Below, piece after piece: positions 19,052 to 29,176 of a stretch of DNA of 64,000 nt. The stretch is from HTCC2207 sp002685195 (GTDB lineage: Bacteria > Pseudomonadota > Gammaproteobacteria > Pseudomonadales > Porticoccaceae). The stretch lies in contig CP179212.1 in assembly GCA_051201675.1 (NCBI GenBank), forward strand, positions 1,922,001 to 1,986,000, in the 5' to 3' direction. Position numbers and translations under genes: made by a program. Below the pieces are notes generated by a model. It was given only the letters and a program-made list of their open reading frames with translations, was not told the DNA's origin and ran no database searches. Position 1 is the stretch's first letter. Every line of letters starts with the position of its first letter.

Positions 19052-19312
19052 TTACTTCAACAAAGGGTGGTCAGCAGGAAGCTGTCTGGAAATCCATAAC
19101 GCTAATTTGTGCCGCATATTAGGGTCACTAATCTGATCTTTAGCTAAGGGTTGAATCAGTTTATCTTCAATCAGAACTCGATACACAAATTCTACTTTAA
19201 GCTTAAGTGAGTCTTGATTTTCAATCTCACCATAACCCCGTTTTTGTGCATAAACCGCACCAATTTGAAGGGCTTTTTTTACTAATTCTGGCTCGTTTTT
19301 AATCTTATTCAT
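19052..19312 (-). CDS. small conserved protein, DUF5062-like
   Basis: An 86-residue soluble protein without signal peptide or membrane segment. The C-terminal stretch MRHKLALWISRQLPADHPLLK resembles, from memory, a small gammaproteobacterial family of unknown function (DUF5062). The whole length, including a KRGYGEIE region near residue 25, looks like a single compact domain. It starts 53 bases after the purL stop on the same strand and may be cotranscribed with it. The function is not known; the family call is moderately secure. Confidence 0.7.
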   Translation of the reverse strand: MNKIKNEPELVKKALQIGAVYAQKRGYGEIENQDSLKLKVEFVYRVLIEDKLIQPLAKDQISDPNMRHKLALWISRQLPADHPLLK

Positions 19313-19365
19313 CGATTAAAGTACCTATGATTACAAATGCTTTAATATCATTTTATTAAAATCAA

Positions 19366-22300
19366 TCAGTCTACAAATTGTCGCGCATTTCGGAATATTC
19401 GCATCCAAGCACTGTGCTCACCCCAATCGTGAGGATGCCAAGAATTAAGTACCGATCGAAATACTCTTTCAGGGTGCGGCATCATTAATGTAACTCGCCC
19501 GTCGGTCGAAGTAACACCAGTCAACCCCTCAGGAGATCCATTCGGATTAGCAGGATAACGAGACGCAATTCCGTAGTCATTTTCGATAAACCGCAGTGCT
19601 ATTTGATGATTGTTATTTAATTTAATCAAATCTTCAGGCGAGGAAAACTCAGCTCTACCTTCACCATGAGAGACAGCAATAGGCATAATAGACCCGGCCA
19701 TGCTGTTCAACAAAACAGACTCTGAAGACTCAACCCGAACTAGAGAGAACCTCGCCTCAAATTGTTCGGAGAGATTGCGTACAAACCGAGGCCACAGATG
19801 TGCACCTGGAATAAGCGACTTCAGGTTACTCAACATTTGACAGCCATTACAAACACCTAAGCTAAACGTATCATGGCGAATAAAGAACTGTTCAAACTGA
19901 TCTCGTAACTGACTATTAAATAATATTGTCTTTGCCCAACCCTCTCCTGCTCCTAACACATCACCATAAGAGAATCCGCCGCAGGCTACCATCCCGCTAT
20001 AATCCTCCAATGAATGCCGCTGAGCCAGCAGGTCACTCATGTGCACATCAACCGCGGTGAATCCAGCGCGATCAAAAGCCGCTGCCATCTCAAGGTGGCT
20101 ATTAACCCCCTGCTCTCTCACAATTGCCACCTTTGGCTTGGATCCCCTCTTTATATAAGGCGCACTGATATCATCGTTCAAATCAAAGGTTAGGCTAACC
20201 GAAAGTCCTGGATCTGTTTTTTCAATACGATCGAATTCTTGACGAACACAGTCAGCATTATCCCGTAAGGATGCAACTTGGAAAGACGTCTCACTCCAAG
20301 CACTTTGCAAAACATCACGCCTCTCAGCAAAAATTATCTCGCCCTGTTGTCTAATCTCGATTCGGTCACTGTCATTGAGACCACCTAAATTCATGATCGA
20401 GGTGCCGGCAGACTTAAATCGCTGAGACACTTCCTCGACTTGGTCCGCCTTGACTTGAATGACTGCGCCTAATTCTTCGTTAAATAATGCCGCTACAATA
20501 TTGTTATCTGGACCGCACATACCAGCATCAAGGTCTACAGTGATACCAACATGGCCTGCAAAGCTCATCTCTGCAAGAGTGGTTAGAAGCCCTCCATCGG
20601 ATCTGTCGTGATATGCCAGAATATCTCCCGATTCAATGGATTCTTGCATTGCATTAAAGAAACCAAGTAAAGCCTCTGGACTATCAACATCTGGCACTGA
20701 AGTACCAAATTCAGAATAGACCTGAGACAAAATAGAACCACCCAAGCGATTGGCGCACTGATTCATATCAATCAGCAATAATTCAGTTTCACCGCAATCT
20801 GTTCGCAGCTGAGGAGTAAGTGTTTTACGGACGTCCAACACAGGAGAAAATCCGGTGATAATTAGTGACAGAGGTGAGGTAATGGATTTATCTTGCCCTT
20901 CTGACTGCCATGCTGTGCGCATTGACATTGAATCCTTCCCCACAGGTATCGTAATACCCAGTTTGGGACAAAGATCCATACCGACTGCCTCCACGGTACG
21001 GTAAAGCTTTTCATCCTCACCAGGGGATCCAGCAGCACACATCCAATTCGCAGATAATTTAATGTCTTTAATATTATTTATTCGGGCGGCACAAATATTG
21101 GTTAATGCCTCACCAATTGCCATACGCCCTGATGCAGGTCCATTGACCAAAGCAAGGGGAGTACGCTCACCCATCGCCATGGCCTCACCAGCATTACTAT
21201 CATAGGTCACAGTTGTGACAGCACAATCTGCTACCGGTACTTGCCAAGGCCCCACCATTTGGTCCCGCGCCACCATACCGCTGACAGTCCGATCACCAAT
21301 TGTGATTAAGAAGCTTTTACTAGCGACCGATGGATGGCGCAAAACACGAGAAACCGCCTCACTAATATCTATATCGCGCCCAGAAAACTCGTCACAAGTT
21401 TGCTGTAACTTAGTCGCATTACGATGCATTTTAGGTGTCTTGCCAAACAGTACCGACATCGGTAGATCTACTGGCTTGTTATCAAAATGGTCATCAACAA
21501 CCATTATATTCTTGGCTTCAGTCGCCTCACCTACTACTGAATACGGACAGCGCTCACGTTCACAAATTGCAACAAATCTATCTAAGTCGCCCGGCATAAC
21601 AGCTAGAACATAACGCTCCTGCGCTTCATTGCACCATATTTCAACTGGGGACATCCCAGGTTCATCATTGGGTACGGCGCGCAGATCAAAGCGCCCTCCT
21701 GTGCCTCCATCTTTAACTAACTCAGGCAAGGCATTTGAAAGGCCCCCAGCTCCCACATCGTGAATAAATGCGATGGGATTGGTATTACCTAATTGCCAAC
21801 AAGAATCTATGACCTCTTGGCAACGTCTTTCGATTTCGGGATTTTGGCGCTGTACCGAAGCAAAATCCAAATCAGCTGAGCTGGTTCCCGTGGTCATTGA
21901 GGATGCCGCTCCCCCACCCAAACCAATAAGCATGGCAGGGCCACCCAGCACTATGAGTTGGGCGCCAGCTTCAAATTCTGGTTTATCAACATGGTCTTCT
22001 CGGATATTCCCGTACCCACCGGCAATCATTATTGGTTTGTGGTATCCCCGTCGTTCGCCTGCGAAGTCCATCTCAAATGTTCTAAAGTAACCACAAATAT
22101 TGGGACGGCCAAATTCGTTGTTAAACGCGGCACCACCAATTGGACCCTCTATCATAATGTCCAGTGCCGATACAATGCGATCAGGCTTCCCATAGTCAGT
22201 TTCCCAAGGTTGAATGAACTCAGGTATCTGTAAATTAGACACTGTAAACCCTACTAAACCTACTTTGGGCTTTGATCCTCGACCAACAGCACCTTCATCT

Positions 22301-23250
22301 CGAATTTCACCTCCTGAGCCTGTCCCTGCTCCAGAATAAGGAGCAATCGCAGTAGGATGATTGTGAGTTTCAACCTTCATTAACAGATGAACTGGTTCGT
22401 GACTATAACTGTACTCTCTTGTTACCGGGTTGGGATAAAAACGACCACCTTCTGAACCCACCACAACGGCGGCATTGTCCGAGTATGCAGACAACACATT
22501 GTCACCATTAAGGGCATTGGTATTGCGGATCATTCCAAAAAGTGAATGCTCTTGATTGACCTCGTCGATAGTCCAGCTGGCATTAAATATTTTATGTCGA
22601 CAATGCTCTGAGTTTGCTTGAGCAAACATCATCAACTCAGTGTCAGAGGGGTTGCGTTCTAAATCTTTAAAGCTATTAACCAAATAATCTATCTCATCAT
22701 CCGCCAAGGCTAAACCCAAGTTTACGTTCGCTAGTCTCAAAGCATCGGCACCCCCGCCAATCACGTCAACTAATGTCAACGGAGAAGGCTCTTCATGACT
22801 AAATAATGCCTCTGCCTGAGATAAGTCAGAGAGAACAGCTTCCACCATACGATCGCTGAGTAATTCTCCCACTGCAGCCAATTGTTGCTGTGATAAAATC
22901 TTGTCAGAATCAATATAGTAAGCAGTTCCTCTCTCAACCCTAACAACACTTTCTAATCCGCAGTTGTGGACAATATCTGTAGCCTTACTTGACCAAGGAG
23001 ATATGGTTCCAGGGCGAGGAACAACCAGCAATAGCTTACCTCTATTATCTGCATGCTCATGGGATGGTCCATAGGTAAGAAGGGCCTCTAACGTTTCAAC
23101 CTCACTCGAACCGAGAGGCTCGCGTACTTCCACAAAATGAACATATTCAGCACTAACTGAGTTGATGGAAGCCTCAGAGGCCTGAAGTTTTGCGAGTAAC
23201 TTTTGGCGCCTAAACGCAGAAAGTGATGGTGCGCCGCTAAGGATCATCAT
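19366..23250 (-). CDS. purL: phosphoribosylformylglycinamidine synthase
   Basis: The large fused FGAM synthase of Gram-negative bacteria (PurL), step four of purine synthesis, using glutamine and ATP in the cytoplasm. The 1294-residue length is typical. In order: an N-terminal PurS-like region, two AIRS-type synthetase halves with KVETHNHPTAIAPYSGAGTGSG near residue 290 and a second ATP-type region near 680-900, and a C-terminal class I glutaminase. In the last domain the nucleophile Cys is in GVCNGCQMLSNL, and His/Glu are in PHPERVFR. The MMILSGAPSLSAFR start mirrors the E. coli protein. No PurR-like box was recognised upstream. Confidence 0.97.
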   Translation of the reverse strand: MMILSGAPSLSAFRRQKLLAKLQASEASINSVSAEYVHFVEVREPLGSSEVETLEALLTYGPSHEHADNRGKLLLVVPRPGTISPWSSKATDIVHNCGLESVVRVERGTAYYIDSDKILSQQQLAAVGELLSDRMVEAVLSDLSQAEALFSHEEPSPLTLVDVIGGGADALRLANVNLGLALADDEIDYLVNSFKDLERNPSDTELMMFAQANSEHCRHKIFNASWTIDEVNQEHSLFGMIRNTNALNGDNVLSAYSDNAAVVVGSEGGRFYPNPVTREYSYSHEPVHLLMKVETHNHPTAIAPYSGAGTGSGGEIRDEGAVGRGSKPKVGLVGFTVSNLQIPEFIQPWETDYGKPDRIVSALDIMIEGPIGGAAFNNEFGRPNICGYFRTFEMDFAGERRGYHKPIMIAGGYGNIREDHVDKPEFEAGAQLIVLGGPAMLIGLGGGAASSMTTGTSSADLDFASVQRQNPEIERRCQEVIDSCWQLGNTNPIAFIHDVGAGGLSNALPELVKDGGTGGRFDLRAVPNDEPGMSPVEIWCNEAQERYVLAVMPGDLDRFVAICERERCPYSVVGEATEAKNIMVVDDHFDNKPVDLPMSVLFGKTPKMHRNATKLQQTCDEFSGRDIDISEAVSRVLRHPSVASKSFLITIGDRTVSGMVARDQMVGPWQVPVADCAVTTVTYDSNAGEAMAMGERTPLALVNGPASGRMAIGEALTNICAARINNIKDIKLSANWMCAAGSPGEDEKLYRTVEAVGMDLCPKLGITIPVGKDSMSMRTAWQSEGQDKSITSPLSLIITGFSPVLDVRKTLTPQLRTDCGETELLLIDMNQCANRLGGSILSQVYSEFGTSVPDVDSPEALLGFFNAMQESIESGDILAYHDRSDGGLLTTLAEMSFAGHVGITVDLDAGMCGPDNNIVAALFNEELGAVIQVKADQVEEVSQRFKSAGTSIMNLGGLNDSDRIEIRQQGEIIFAERRDVLQSAWSETSFQVASLRDNADCVRQEFDRIEKTDPGLSVSLTFDLNDDISAPYIKRGSKPKVAIVREQGVNSHLEMAAAFDRAGFTAVDVHMSDLLAQRHSLEDYSGMVACGGFSYGDVLGAGEGWAKTILFNSQLRDQFEQFFIRHDTFSLGVCNGCQMLSNLKSLIPGAHLWPRFVRNLSEQFEARFSLVRVESSESVLLNSMAGSIMPIAVSHGEGRAEFSSPEDLIKLNNNHQIALRFIENDYGIASRYPANPNGSPEGLTGVTSTDGRVTLMMPHPERVFRSVLNSWHPHDWGEHSAWMRIFRNARQFVD

Positions 23251-23413
23251 GGAGTTTAAATCTCAAAATCATCAAGGTTGGGAAGCGCATATTCTATCGG
23301 AAAAAATCCTTCTTTGGCAGATAGAATTTAGTAAACCATGTACAATATTTCGCATAGGATTTTGATTAACGGGATAAATTGCTTAAATCTTCGGGAGCAT
23401 ACTGGATAAAGCT

Positions 23414-24865
23414 ATGCGTCAACTATCTAAAAGAGTCAGAAGAATCCGTAACCGAACGATTCTTTTTTTCCTTGCTACCGCGCTGGTGTTTTATCTCTCA
23501 AGTAGCCGGCAAATGTCCGATCTTGAGCGGGTAAAAAGCAAAGGCACCTTAGTTATGCTCACCATCCCCGGCCCAACAACCTATTTTGAGGACGGGCGAG
23601 GAAAAAATGGTTTTGACTATATTGTGGCAAAAGCATTTGCCGATAGCCTTCAGGTCGATTTAGTAGTTCAAGTTAAGCCAAGCCTGAGAGGTTTACTTCT
23701 CGCTATAGGTGGTCCCCAAGGCGACTTTGCGGCAGCCAACTTAGTCAAAACAAAGCTTCGCAGTGGATCTCTAGTGTTTTCTAACTCTTATCTTGATGTT
23801 ACTCAGCAATTAATTTATCGGCGCGGCACATCAAAGCCGAAAGCGCTGGAAGAATTAGATGGCGATCTTCTTGTTGTGACAAGTTCATCCCATAGTGAGA
23901 GATTGAAGTACCACAAAGAAAATATTCCGTCGCTGATATGGCGCGAGCAAGAAGATCTTGAGATGAATGACTTAATGAGAATGGTGGACAGTGGTGGAGT
24001 GGATTATGCTGTCGTAGACTCCATCGCTTATTTGGTAAACCGCCATATCTACCCTAGAGCTGGGTTAGCTTTTGATATTTCAGAATCTGAACCCGTATCC
24101 TGGGCTTTTGCTGCTCACAGCGATGGGACATTAATGGCAGCCGCCAATCAATTTCTAGACCACTTCAGGACCAGCGGTCAAATGGTTGCACTAAAGACTC
24201 AACTTCTTTCACAGAGCGATAATTTCTCAGTTGCTGACTCTAGAAGATTGGGGAAATTAGTCGAATTAAGGCTACCAACCTATGAGCCTCTATTTCGTCA
24301 AGCCGCCAAAAAGCATTCTTTAGATTGGGAGTTTGTGGCTGCAATTTCCTACCAAGAATCCCATTGGGACCCACGGGCGAAGTCGCCGACAGGAGTCCGC
24401 GGGCTTATGATGCTCACACTTGATACCGCCAGAGAAATGAAAATATCTAATCGCCTAGATCCCGAACAGAGCATTCAAGGAGGGACAGCCTACCTTATTA
24501 AGCTAAAGCGAAAATTACCTACCAGAATAGCTGAGCCAGACCGCACACTTTTGGCTCTAGCTGCATATAACGTAGGGTTTGGGCATTTAGAGGATGCGCG
24601 AATCCTAACCCAGCGCAGCGGTAGAAACCCTGATAAGTGGGAAGATGTTCGCGAGTACCTACCTTTATTAAGTAAAAAAGAATATTACTCTAAGTTAAAG
24701 CATGGCTATGCTCGAGGAGCAGAGCCTGTTTTGTACGTAGATAATATTCAGTATTATCAACACTATCTGCAGCTTCATTCGCTATCAAAGCAAAGCTTAC
24801 CTCTAAAGAAGCCAGAATCTGATACTAAAGCTGATTGGGAAAACACCCAATTGCCATCGATCTAG
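23414..24865 (+). CDS. mltF: membrane-bound lytic murein transglycosylase F
   Basis: MltF cleaves peptidoglycan to 1,6-anhydro products in the periplasm. The 483-residue product has a basic N-terminus and a hydrophobic anchor (about 15-30). A periplasmic solute-binding-type (SBP_bac_3) regulatory domain covers about 40-265, and a C-terminal SLT domain starts near 285. The catalytic Glu is E315 in ISYQESHWDP, followed by GVRGLMMLT and the AAYNVGFGHLEDAR motif. It is divergent from purL and converges with tadA, the arrangement seen in many gammaproteobacteria. I see no Cys lipobox, so the anchor is probably a membrane helix. Confidence 0.94.
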   Translation: MRQLSKRVRRIRNRTILFFLATALVFYLSSSRQMSDLERVKSKGTLVMLTIPGPTTYFEDGRGKNGFDYIVAKAFADSLQVDLVVQVKPSLRGLLLAIGGPQGDFAAANLVKTKLRSGSLVFSNSYLDVTQQLIYRRGTSKPKALEELDGDLLVVTSSSHSERLKYHKENIPSLIWREQEDLEMNDLMRMVDSGGVDYAVVDSIAYLVNRHIYPRAGLAFDISESEPVSWAFAAHSDGTLMAAANQFLDHFRTSGQMVALKTQLLSQSDNFSVADSRRLGKLVELRLPTYEPLFRQAAKKHSLDWEFVAAISYQESHWDPRAKSPTGVRGLMMLTLDTAREMKISNRLDPEQSIQGGTAYLIKLKRKLPTRIAEPDRTLLALAAYNVGFGHLEDARILTQRSGRNPDKWEDVREYLPLLSKKEYYSKLKHGYARGAEPVLYVDNIQYYQHYLQLHSLSKQSLPLKKPESDTKADWENTQLPSI

Positions 24866-24881
24866 TGTAGTAGCAAGAGTT

Positions 24882-25346
24882 TTATGATCTTTTTTGACGG
24901 AAAAAATCCCTCAGTACCGTAGCGCACTGATCAGCTAGGATTCCTCCTTCCCAGAGGATGGAGTGATTAAAGTGGCCATCTTCCATAAGCTGCAATTGAC
25001 TTGTTAATGCGCCAGCTCTTGGTTCTAAAGCACCAAAAAAGATTTGCCTAATACGAGCGTGAACCATCGCACCCACACACATCGTGCATGGCTCAATCGT
25101 AACGTAAATATCACAGCCAGTTAATCGATAGTTACTTAAGTTCTTTGAGGCATCACGCATCGCGATAATTTCAGCATGAGCAGTGGGGTCATGGCTCGCG
25201 ATTGGTTGATTGTGTCCCTGACCAATTATCTCGCCATTTTTTACTACTACCGCCCCCACAGGCACTTCACCTCGATCGGCAGCCTGCTGAGCTAATTTAA
25301 GCGCTCTTTCCATAAAATGATCATCTGTGGGCAAGGTAGCATCCAT
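24882..25346 (-). CDS. tadA: tRNA-specific adenosine deaminase
   Basis: TadA converts A34 to inosine in tRNA-Arg. The 154-residue protein has the HAEIIAMRD motif, with the zinc-binding His and proton-shuttle Glu, and PCTMCVGAM with the two zinc Cys. The N-terminal DDHFMERALKLAQQAADRGEVPVGAVVV is the family start. It converges with mltF, with 16 bases between stops. An 11-base direct repeat lies immediately upstream of its start. Confidence 0.95.
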   Translation of the reverse strand: MDATLPTDDHFMERALKLAQQAADRGEVPVGAVVVKNGEIIGQGHNQPIASHDPTAHAEIIAMRDASKNLSNYRLTGCDIYVTIEPCTMCVGAMVHARIRQIFFGALEPRAGALTSQLQLMEDGHFNHSILWEGGILADQCATVLRDFFRQKRS

Positions 25347-25743
25347 GTTCTTAATGTCGGATTATTTAGTGTCGGATTATAATGCAGTCATTCTTTTTTA
25401 TAACGACATCATGACATCATCTCATTCAAAAATCCCCCATGACACAGATCTCAGTGTACTACTTTACTAATTCGACAACGAAGGATTAGAGCTAGCCACT
25501 AAGTTTGTTTTTAACAAGCAGCCCACAATTTTGAGAAGCCGGGCACAGGATGGAATTATAACAGTAGATTTAATTAGTATTTCCTGTAATATGGCGACCT
25601 CTGGGGCATGCATCCAGTGCATTCTATTTTGTTAGAGGTGTAATCCCGAGTAAAAAATCCTTTAATATTAGGGGTTGTGATTTTAAAAGCTCAGCTTTAT
25701 CGAGTGAAATTAAACATGTTATCAATTTCTCTAGGGGAGAATT
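25347..25743 (+). other. 397-base intergenic region
   Basis: The region separates divergent tadA and a TonB receptor gene. It contains an 11-base direct repeat next to tadA. A weak -35/-10 pair, TTGTGA and TATCGA with a 17-base spacer, lies near 25675-25703 and could serve the receptor. A good ribosome site (AGGGGAGAATT) lies just before 25744. I see no convincing Fur box, riboswitch or small gene. Confidence 0.6.
25355..25380. repeat. 11-base direct repeat upstream of tadA
   Basis: TGTCGGATTAT occurs at 25355-25365 and again at 25370-25380, a 15-base period. The second copy merges into TATAAT when read on the minus strand, so it overlaps a possible tadA -10 element. It could be a regulatory site or a chance duplication. 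Confidence 0.5.
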
Positions 25744-28248
25744 ATGAAAACTAAAAATATTTGGAAAATTAACACTATTGCAGCTGCAATAATTGCTGGT
25801 GGTGTTGTATTACCAGCGGCGGCTGAGACTACTGCCACCTTGGAAGAGGTTGTAGTTGTAGGTTCTCGTGGAGCGCCACGGTCTGTTGGTGATTCACCAG
25901 TCCCAGTTGACGTTATCAGTGCCGATGAGCTCGGAAGAGCTGGTAGCAACGACCTGATGATGCAGCTTCAAAGCGCTGTTCCTTCATTAAACGTTCACTT
26001 ACAGCCTATTAGTGATGCGGCGAGCATGATCCGTCCAGCTAACCTTCGTGGTCTGTCTTCTGACAGTACTTTGATCATGGTTAACGGCAAACGTCGTCAC
26101 CGTGCATCAGTTATCGCCTTCCAAGGCGGCGGTGTAAACGATGGTTCACAGGGTCCAGATATCTCTGTAATACCGAGTATCGCTCTGAAATCAGTAGAAG
26201 TTCTTCGTGATGGTGCTGCGGCACAGTACGGTTCTGATGCTGTTGCTGGCGTAATCAACTTCGTATTGAACGACTCTGCCGAAGGCGGAAGCTTGAAGGT
26301 TAAGCAAGGTCAATTTAGTGAAGGTGATGGCGACACAACTGTTGTCATGGGCAACTTTGGTATGCCTCTTACTGACGCTGGCTTTATGAACATAAGCTTT
26401 CAGATGAAAGATAATGAAGCTACATCGCGCAGCGTTCAGCGCCCAGATGCTCAAGCATTGATTGACGCAGGTAACAACACAGTGACTCGTCCCGCTCAAA
26501 TTTGGGGTGCTCCAATAATTGATGATGACGTTACTTTCTTCTTCAACTCAGGCCTAGATCTGGGTAATGGCGGAGAAGCTTATATGTTTGGTAACTACTC
26601 TGAGCGAGACATCGATGGTGGATTCTACTACCGTAATCCTGATGGTCGTGGCGGTGTATTCACTAAAGGTGATGGAACTCGTTTGATTGCTGACGTTACT
26701 GGCGACATGTCTGGTAACTGCCCAACAGCTCTTGATCCTGCCGATTATGCAGGTCGTGATGCAGTGATCGCAGATCCAAACTGCTACATTCTTAACCAAG
26801 CAGCCCCTGGTGGTTATACTCCACGATTTGTGGGCAATATCACTGACTCATCTTTCACAATGGGTCGAAGTGGAGAGTTTGCATCTGGTCCAATGGCTGG
26901 AACTTCTTTTGATGTTAGCGGGTCAGTCGGTCGCAACGAATCATCTTTTGGTTTGAACAATACGTTTAACCCATCGATGGGTCCTGACTCCCCACGTAAC
27001 TTCGAAACTGGTAGCTACATTCAGCTAGCTAAAACTTTCAACGTTGATATGTCTAAAGAATATGGATCTACAAGCGTTGCTTATGGTTACGAATGGCGAG
27101 AGACTACTTTCTCTGTTATCTCAGGGGAAGAATCTTCTTGGGTAGCTGGTCCATATGCAACTCAAGGTTTCAACGTAGGTTCTCACGGTTTTGCTGGTTT
27201 CTCACCAGATTCAGCCGGTGCATTCTCACGTCGTAACTATGCAGTCTATGGAGATGTTTCTAACCAAGTATCTGATGACTTATTGGTACAAGGTGCCCTT
27301 CGCTATGAAAACTATAGCAGTGGACTTGACACAACTAACTACAAGCTAGCATTCAACTATCAGTTGACTGATGATCTTGCACTTCGTGGATCCCACAGTA
27401 CTGGATTCCGTGCTCCTACTCAGGGTCAGGCTAACGTTGTTAATACTCAGACTACTCTTGTGGACGGCCAGTTAACTCAAGCCCAAACTCTTCCAGGGTT
27501 CAAGCTTGGAGCTGAGCAACTACAACCTGAAGAATCTACGAGCTTTGCATTTGGTATCGTAGCCACTTTAGGTGAAGTTGAACTAACAGCTGACTGGTTC
27601 AACATCGAAGTCGATGATCGTATCGCACTAACCAGTAACGCAGCTCCAACGGATGCGCAGCGTGCAGCAATGACTGCTGCGGGCATCCCTAACGCTGAGT
27701 TGATCGGTGAAGTGAACTACTTTACAAACGACTTCAATACTGAGACCTCAGGATTAGACATTGTTGCTACTTACGGTGCTGACCTCATGGGTGGAAGTAC
27801 TGACTTTAGTGCGGCTTATAACTACACTGATACCGAAGTTTCAGACCAAGGTAATGTGACTAGTGATAGCAAAGTGAAGCGTTTGGAAGAAGGTCTTCCT
27901 AACCATCGCGCAACTTTCACTATGGACCAACAGTGGGAAAAGGTTAGTGCATTTGTGAGAGCCAACTACTACGGCGAGTACTATGCAGTACATGCTGACT
28001 GGTTTGGTACTAATGCTGATTCAGCAATGACTGTTGACGTAGAAGTTACTTATGACTTGAGCGATAACTTCAACGTTTCTGTTGGTGCTCAGAATATCTT
28101 CGATCAAGAAGCAGAGAAGATTGATGGTTCAGCAGGTGCAGTGGCAGAAGGTGTTCCCGGCAACGTTCTTGGCGCGATCTACTATGAGACTTCGCCAATG
28201 GGTATTGAAGGTGCTTTCTGGTACGTTAGTGCTGGCTACAACTTCTAA
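25744..28248 (+). CDS. TonB-dependent outer-membrane receptor
   Basis: A TonB-gated 22-strand barrel type transporter of the outer membrane; substrate unknown. The 834-residue product has a signal peptide ending near AAAE (about residue 28) and a TonB-box-like LEEVVVVGSRG. The plug domain (about 45-170) carries NLRGLSSDSTLIMVNGKRRH and EVLRDGAAAQYGSDAVAGVINF, and the barrel ends in the aromatic C-terminus SAGYNF. Codon use is strongly skewed to GGT, CGT, AAC and TTC compared with the neighbours, which suggests high expression. It is monocistronic with its own strong terminator. No siderophore-type synthesis gene or Fur site is adjacent, so an iron role is not implied. Confidence 0.93.
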   Translation: MKTKNIWKINTIAAAIIAGGVVLPAAAETTATLEEVVVVGSRGAPRSVGDSPVPVDVISADELGRAGSNDLMMQLQSAVPSLNVHLQPISDAASMIRPANLRGLSSDSTLIMVNGKRRHRASVIAFQGGGVNDGSQGPDISVIPSIALKSVEVLRDGAAAQYGSDAVAGVINFVLNDSAEGGSLKVKQGQFSEGDGDTTVVMGNFGMPLTDAGFMNISFQMKDNEATSRSVQRPDAQALIDAGNNTVTRPAQIWGAPIIDDDVTFFFNSGLDLGNGGEAYMFGNYSERDIDGGFYYRNPDGRGGVFTKGDGTRLIADVTGDMSGNCPTALDPADYAGRDAVIADPNCYILNQAAPGGYTPRFVGNITDSSFTMGRSGEFASGPMAGTSFDVSGSVGRNESSFGLNNTFNPSMGPDSPRNFETGSYIQLAKTFNVDMSKEYGSTSVAYGYEWRETTFSVISGEESSWVAGPYATQGFNVGSHGFAGFSPDSAGAFSRRNYAVYGDVSNQVSDDLLVQGALRYENYSSGLDTTNYKLAFNYQLTDDLALRGSHSTGFRAPTQGQANVVNTQTTLVDGQLTQAQTLPGFKLGAEQLQPEESTSFAFGIVATLGEVELTADWFNIEVDDRIALTSNAAPTDAQRAAMTAAGIPNAELIGEVNYFTNDFNTETSGLDIVATYGADLMGGSTDFSAAYNYTDTEVSDQGNVTSDSKVKRLEEGLPNHRATFTMDQQWEKVSAFVRANYYGEYYAVHADWFGTNADSAMTVDVEVTYDLSDNFNVSVGAQNIFDQEAEKIDGSAGAVAEGVPGNVLGAIYYETSPMGIEGAFWYVSAGYNF

Positions 28249-28311
28249 AACTCAGTTAACGAGTTCTTAGAAAATTAAGTTTGATATGTATTCAGACTTA
28301 ACCGCTACAAG

Positions 28312-28343
28312 AAAAAGGGATGCCAACTGGCATCCCTTTTTTT
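28312..28343 (+). terminator. rho-independent terminator after the TonB receptor gene
   Basis: A perfect stem formed by AAAAAGGGATGCCA and TGGCATCCCTTTTT, followed by more T residues, lies 63 bases downstream of the receptor stop. It fits a short, highly transcribed single-gene unit. Confidence 0.88.
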
Positions 28344-28376
28344 ATGCCCAACTTTAATATAGCTCTCCATCTCAGC

Positions 28377-28408
28377 TCTTAGATCTTAGATCTTAGATCT
28401 TAGATCTT
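28377..28408. repeat. 7-base tandem repeat, about 4.6 copies
   Basis: The unit TCTTAGA is repeated perfectly from 28377 to 28408. It spans the stop codon of the minus-strand membrane-protein gene. Because that frame meets its stop within the first units it enters, gain or loss of later units would not alter the protein. Confidence 0.9.
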
Positions 28409-29085
28409 GCATCAATGATGTCTATCTGCTTTTGAAAGGCAAAACTCAATGAGAATATACTAACTACACTAGCTATCACTATGAGCTTCTGAATTGTAGC
28501 CTGCCTGACCATTTCATCTAAACTGTCAAAAGGATTTCCAGCTAATAACTGGTAACCAACATAGGCAACAACACAGAGCAAGTATCCAGCTGTGACCCAA
28601 GCGAAGCGGTTATCTACTTCGCTTCGCAGTAAAACGATCAAATACAGCAACGCAGCGGGCACTAATAATCTAAATGCGTTGACAGCAAAAAACACATGTA
28701 AATCAAGGTAGAGATCATAGGGTGTCAAACCAACCCCCGCAAAAAAAACAGTTCCTACAAAAAAGAACAAAGAACCGACAAACGAAAGTCGTGTATTAAT
28801 ATGGTCTTCGCGAAATAAAGCACGTATATAAAGAAAAGCTACTCCCACTGCCGAGAAAAAAAACATCGACATATTGAAGAAAAATCCTGAAATAAAATTC
28901 ACCTCGTCTGAATGTGAATGATATCCCCCAAGATCACTTAAAAAATTGTGAGTAAAAGAATAGCCTGCCTGAGTTGGATTATGTATGTTACCTCCAGGAT
29001 AAAAATACATTCCTAGACAAACTGAGAGTATAAAAAACACTGAGACAAAGCGTAAAACTCGCACTGGCCAAAAATTATTCATCAA
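28393..29085 (-). CDS. polytopic membrane protein of unknown function (DUF998-like topology)
   Basis: A 230-residue protein with about six hydrophobic segments and short loops. A first loop contains HNFLSDLGGYHSHSDEVNFISG, a polar, His-rich segment after the first helix. It resembles small integral-membrane families such as DUF998 by topology only, so I do not assign a function. It stands alone, divergent from the iron ABC operon and convergent with the TonB receptor; the 140-base gap to the iron operon holds the Fur box, which could affect both directions. The stop codon lies inside a 7-base tandem repeat. Confidence 0.75.
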   Translation of the reverse strand: MMNNFWPVRVLRFVSVFFILSVCLGMYFYPGGNIHNPTQAGYSFTHNFLSDLGGYHSHSDEVNFISGFFFNMSMFFFSAVGVAFLYIRALFREDHINTRLSFVGSLFFFVGTVFFAGVGLTPYDLYLDLHVFFAVNAFRLLVPAALLYLIVLLRSEVDNRFAWVTAGYLLCVVAYVGYQLLAGNPFDSLDEMVRQATIQKLIVIASVVSIFSLSFAFQKQIDIIDARSKI

Positions 29086-29176
29086 GTTAACTCCTAGTTA
29101 CAAGCTGTTTAGACTAACAGAGGGTTGTAGATTATTCAGCAAAGATACAAACCTGACTTGCTTTTTTCGCGTAAAT

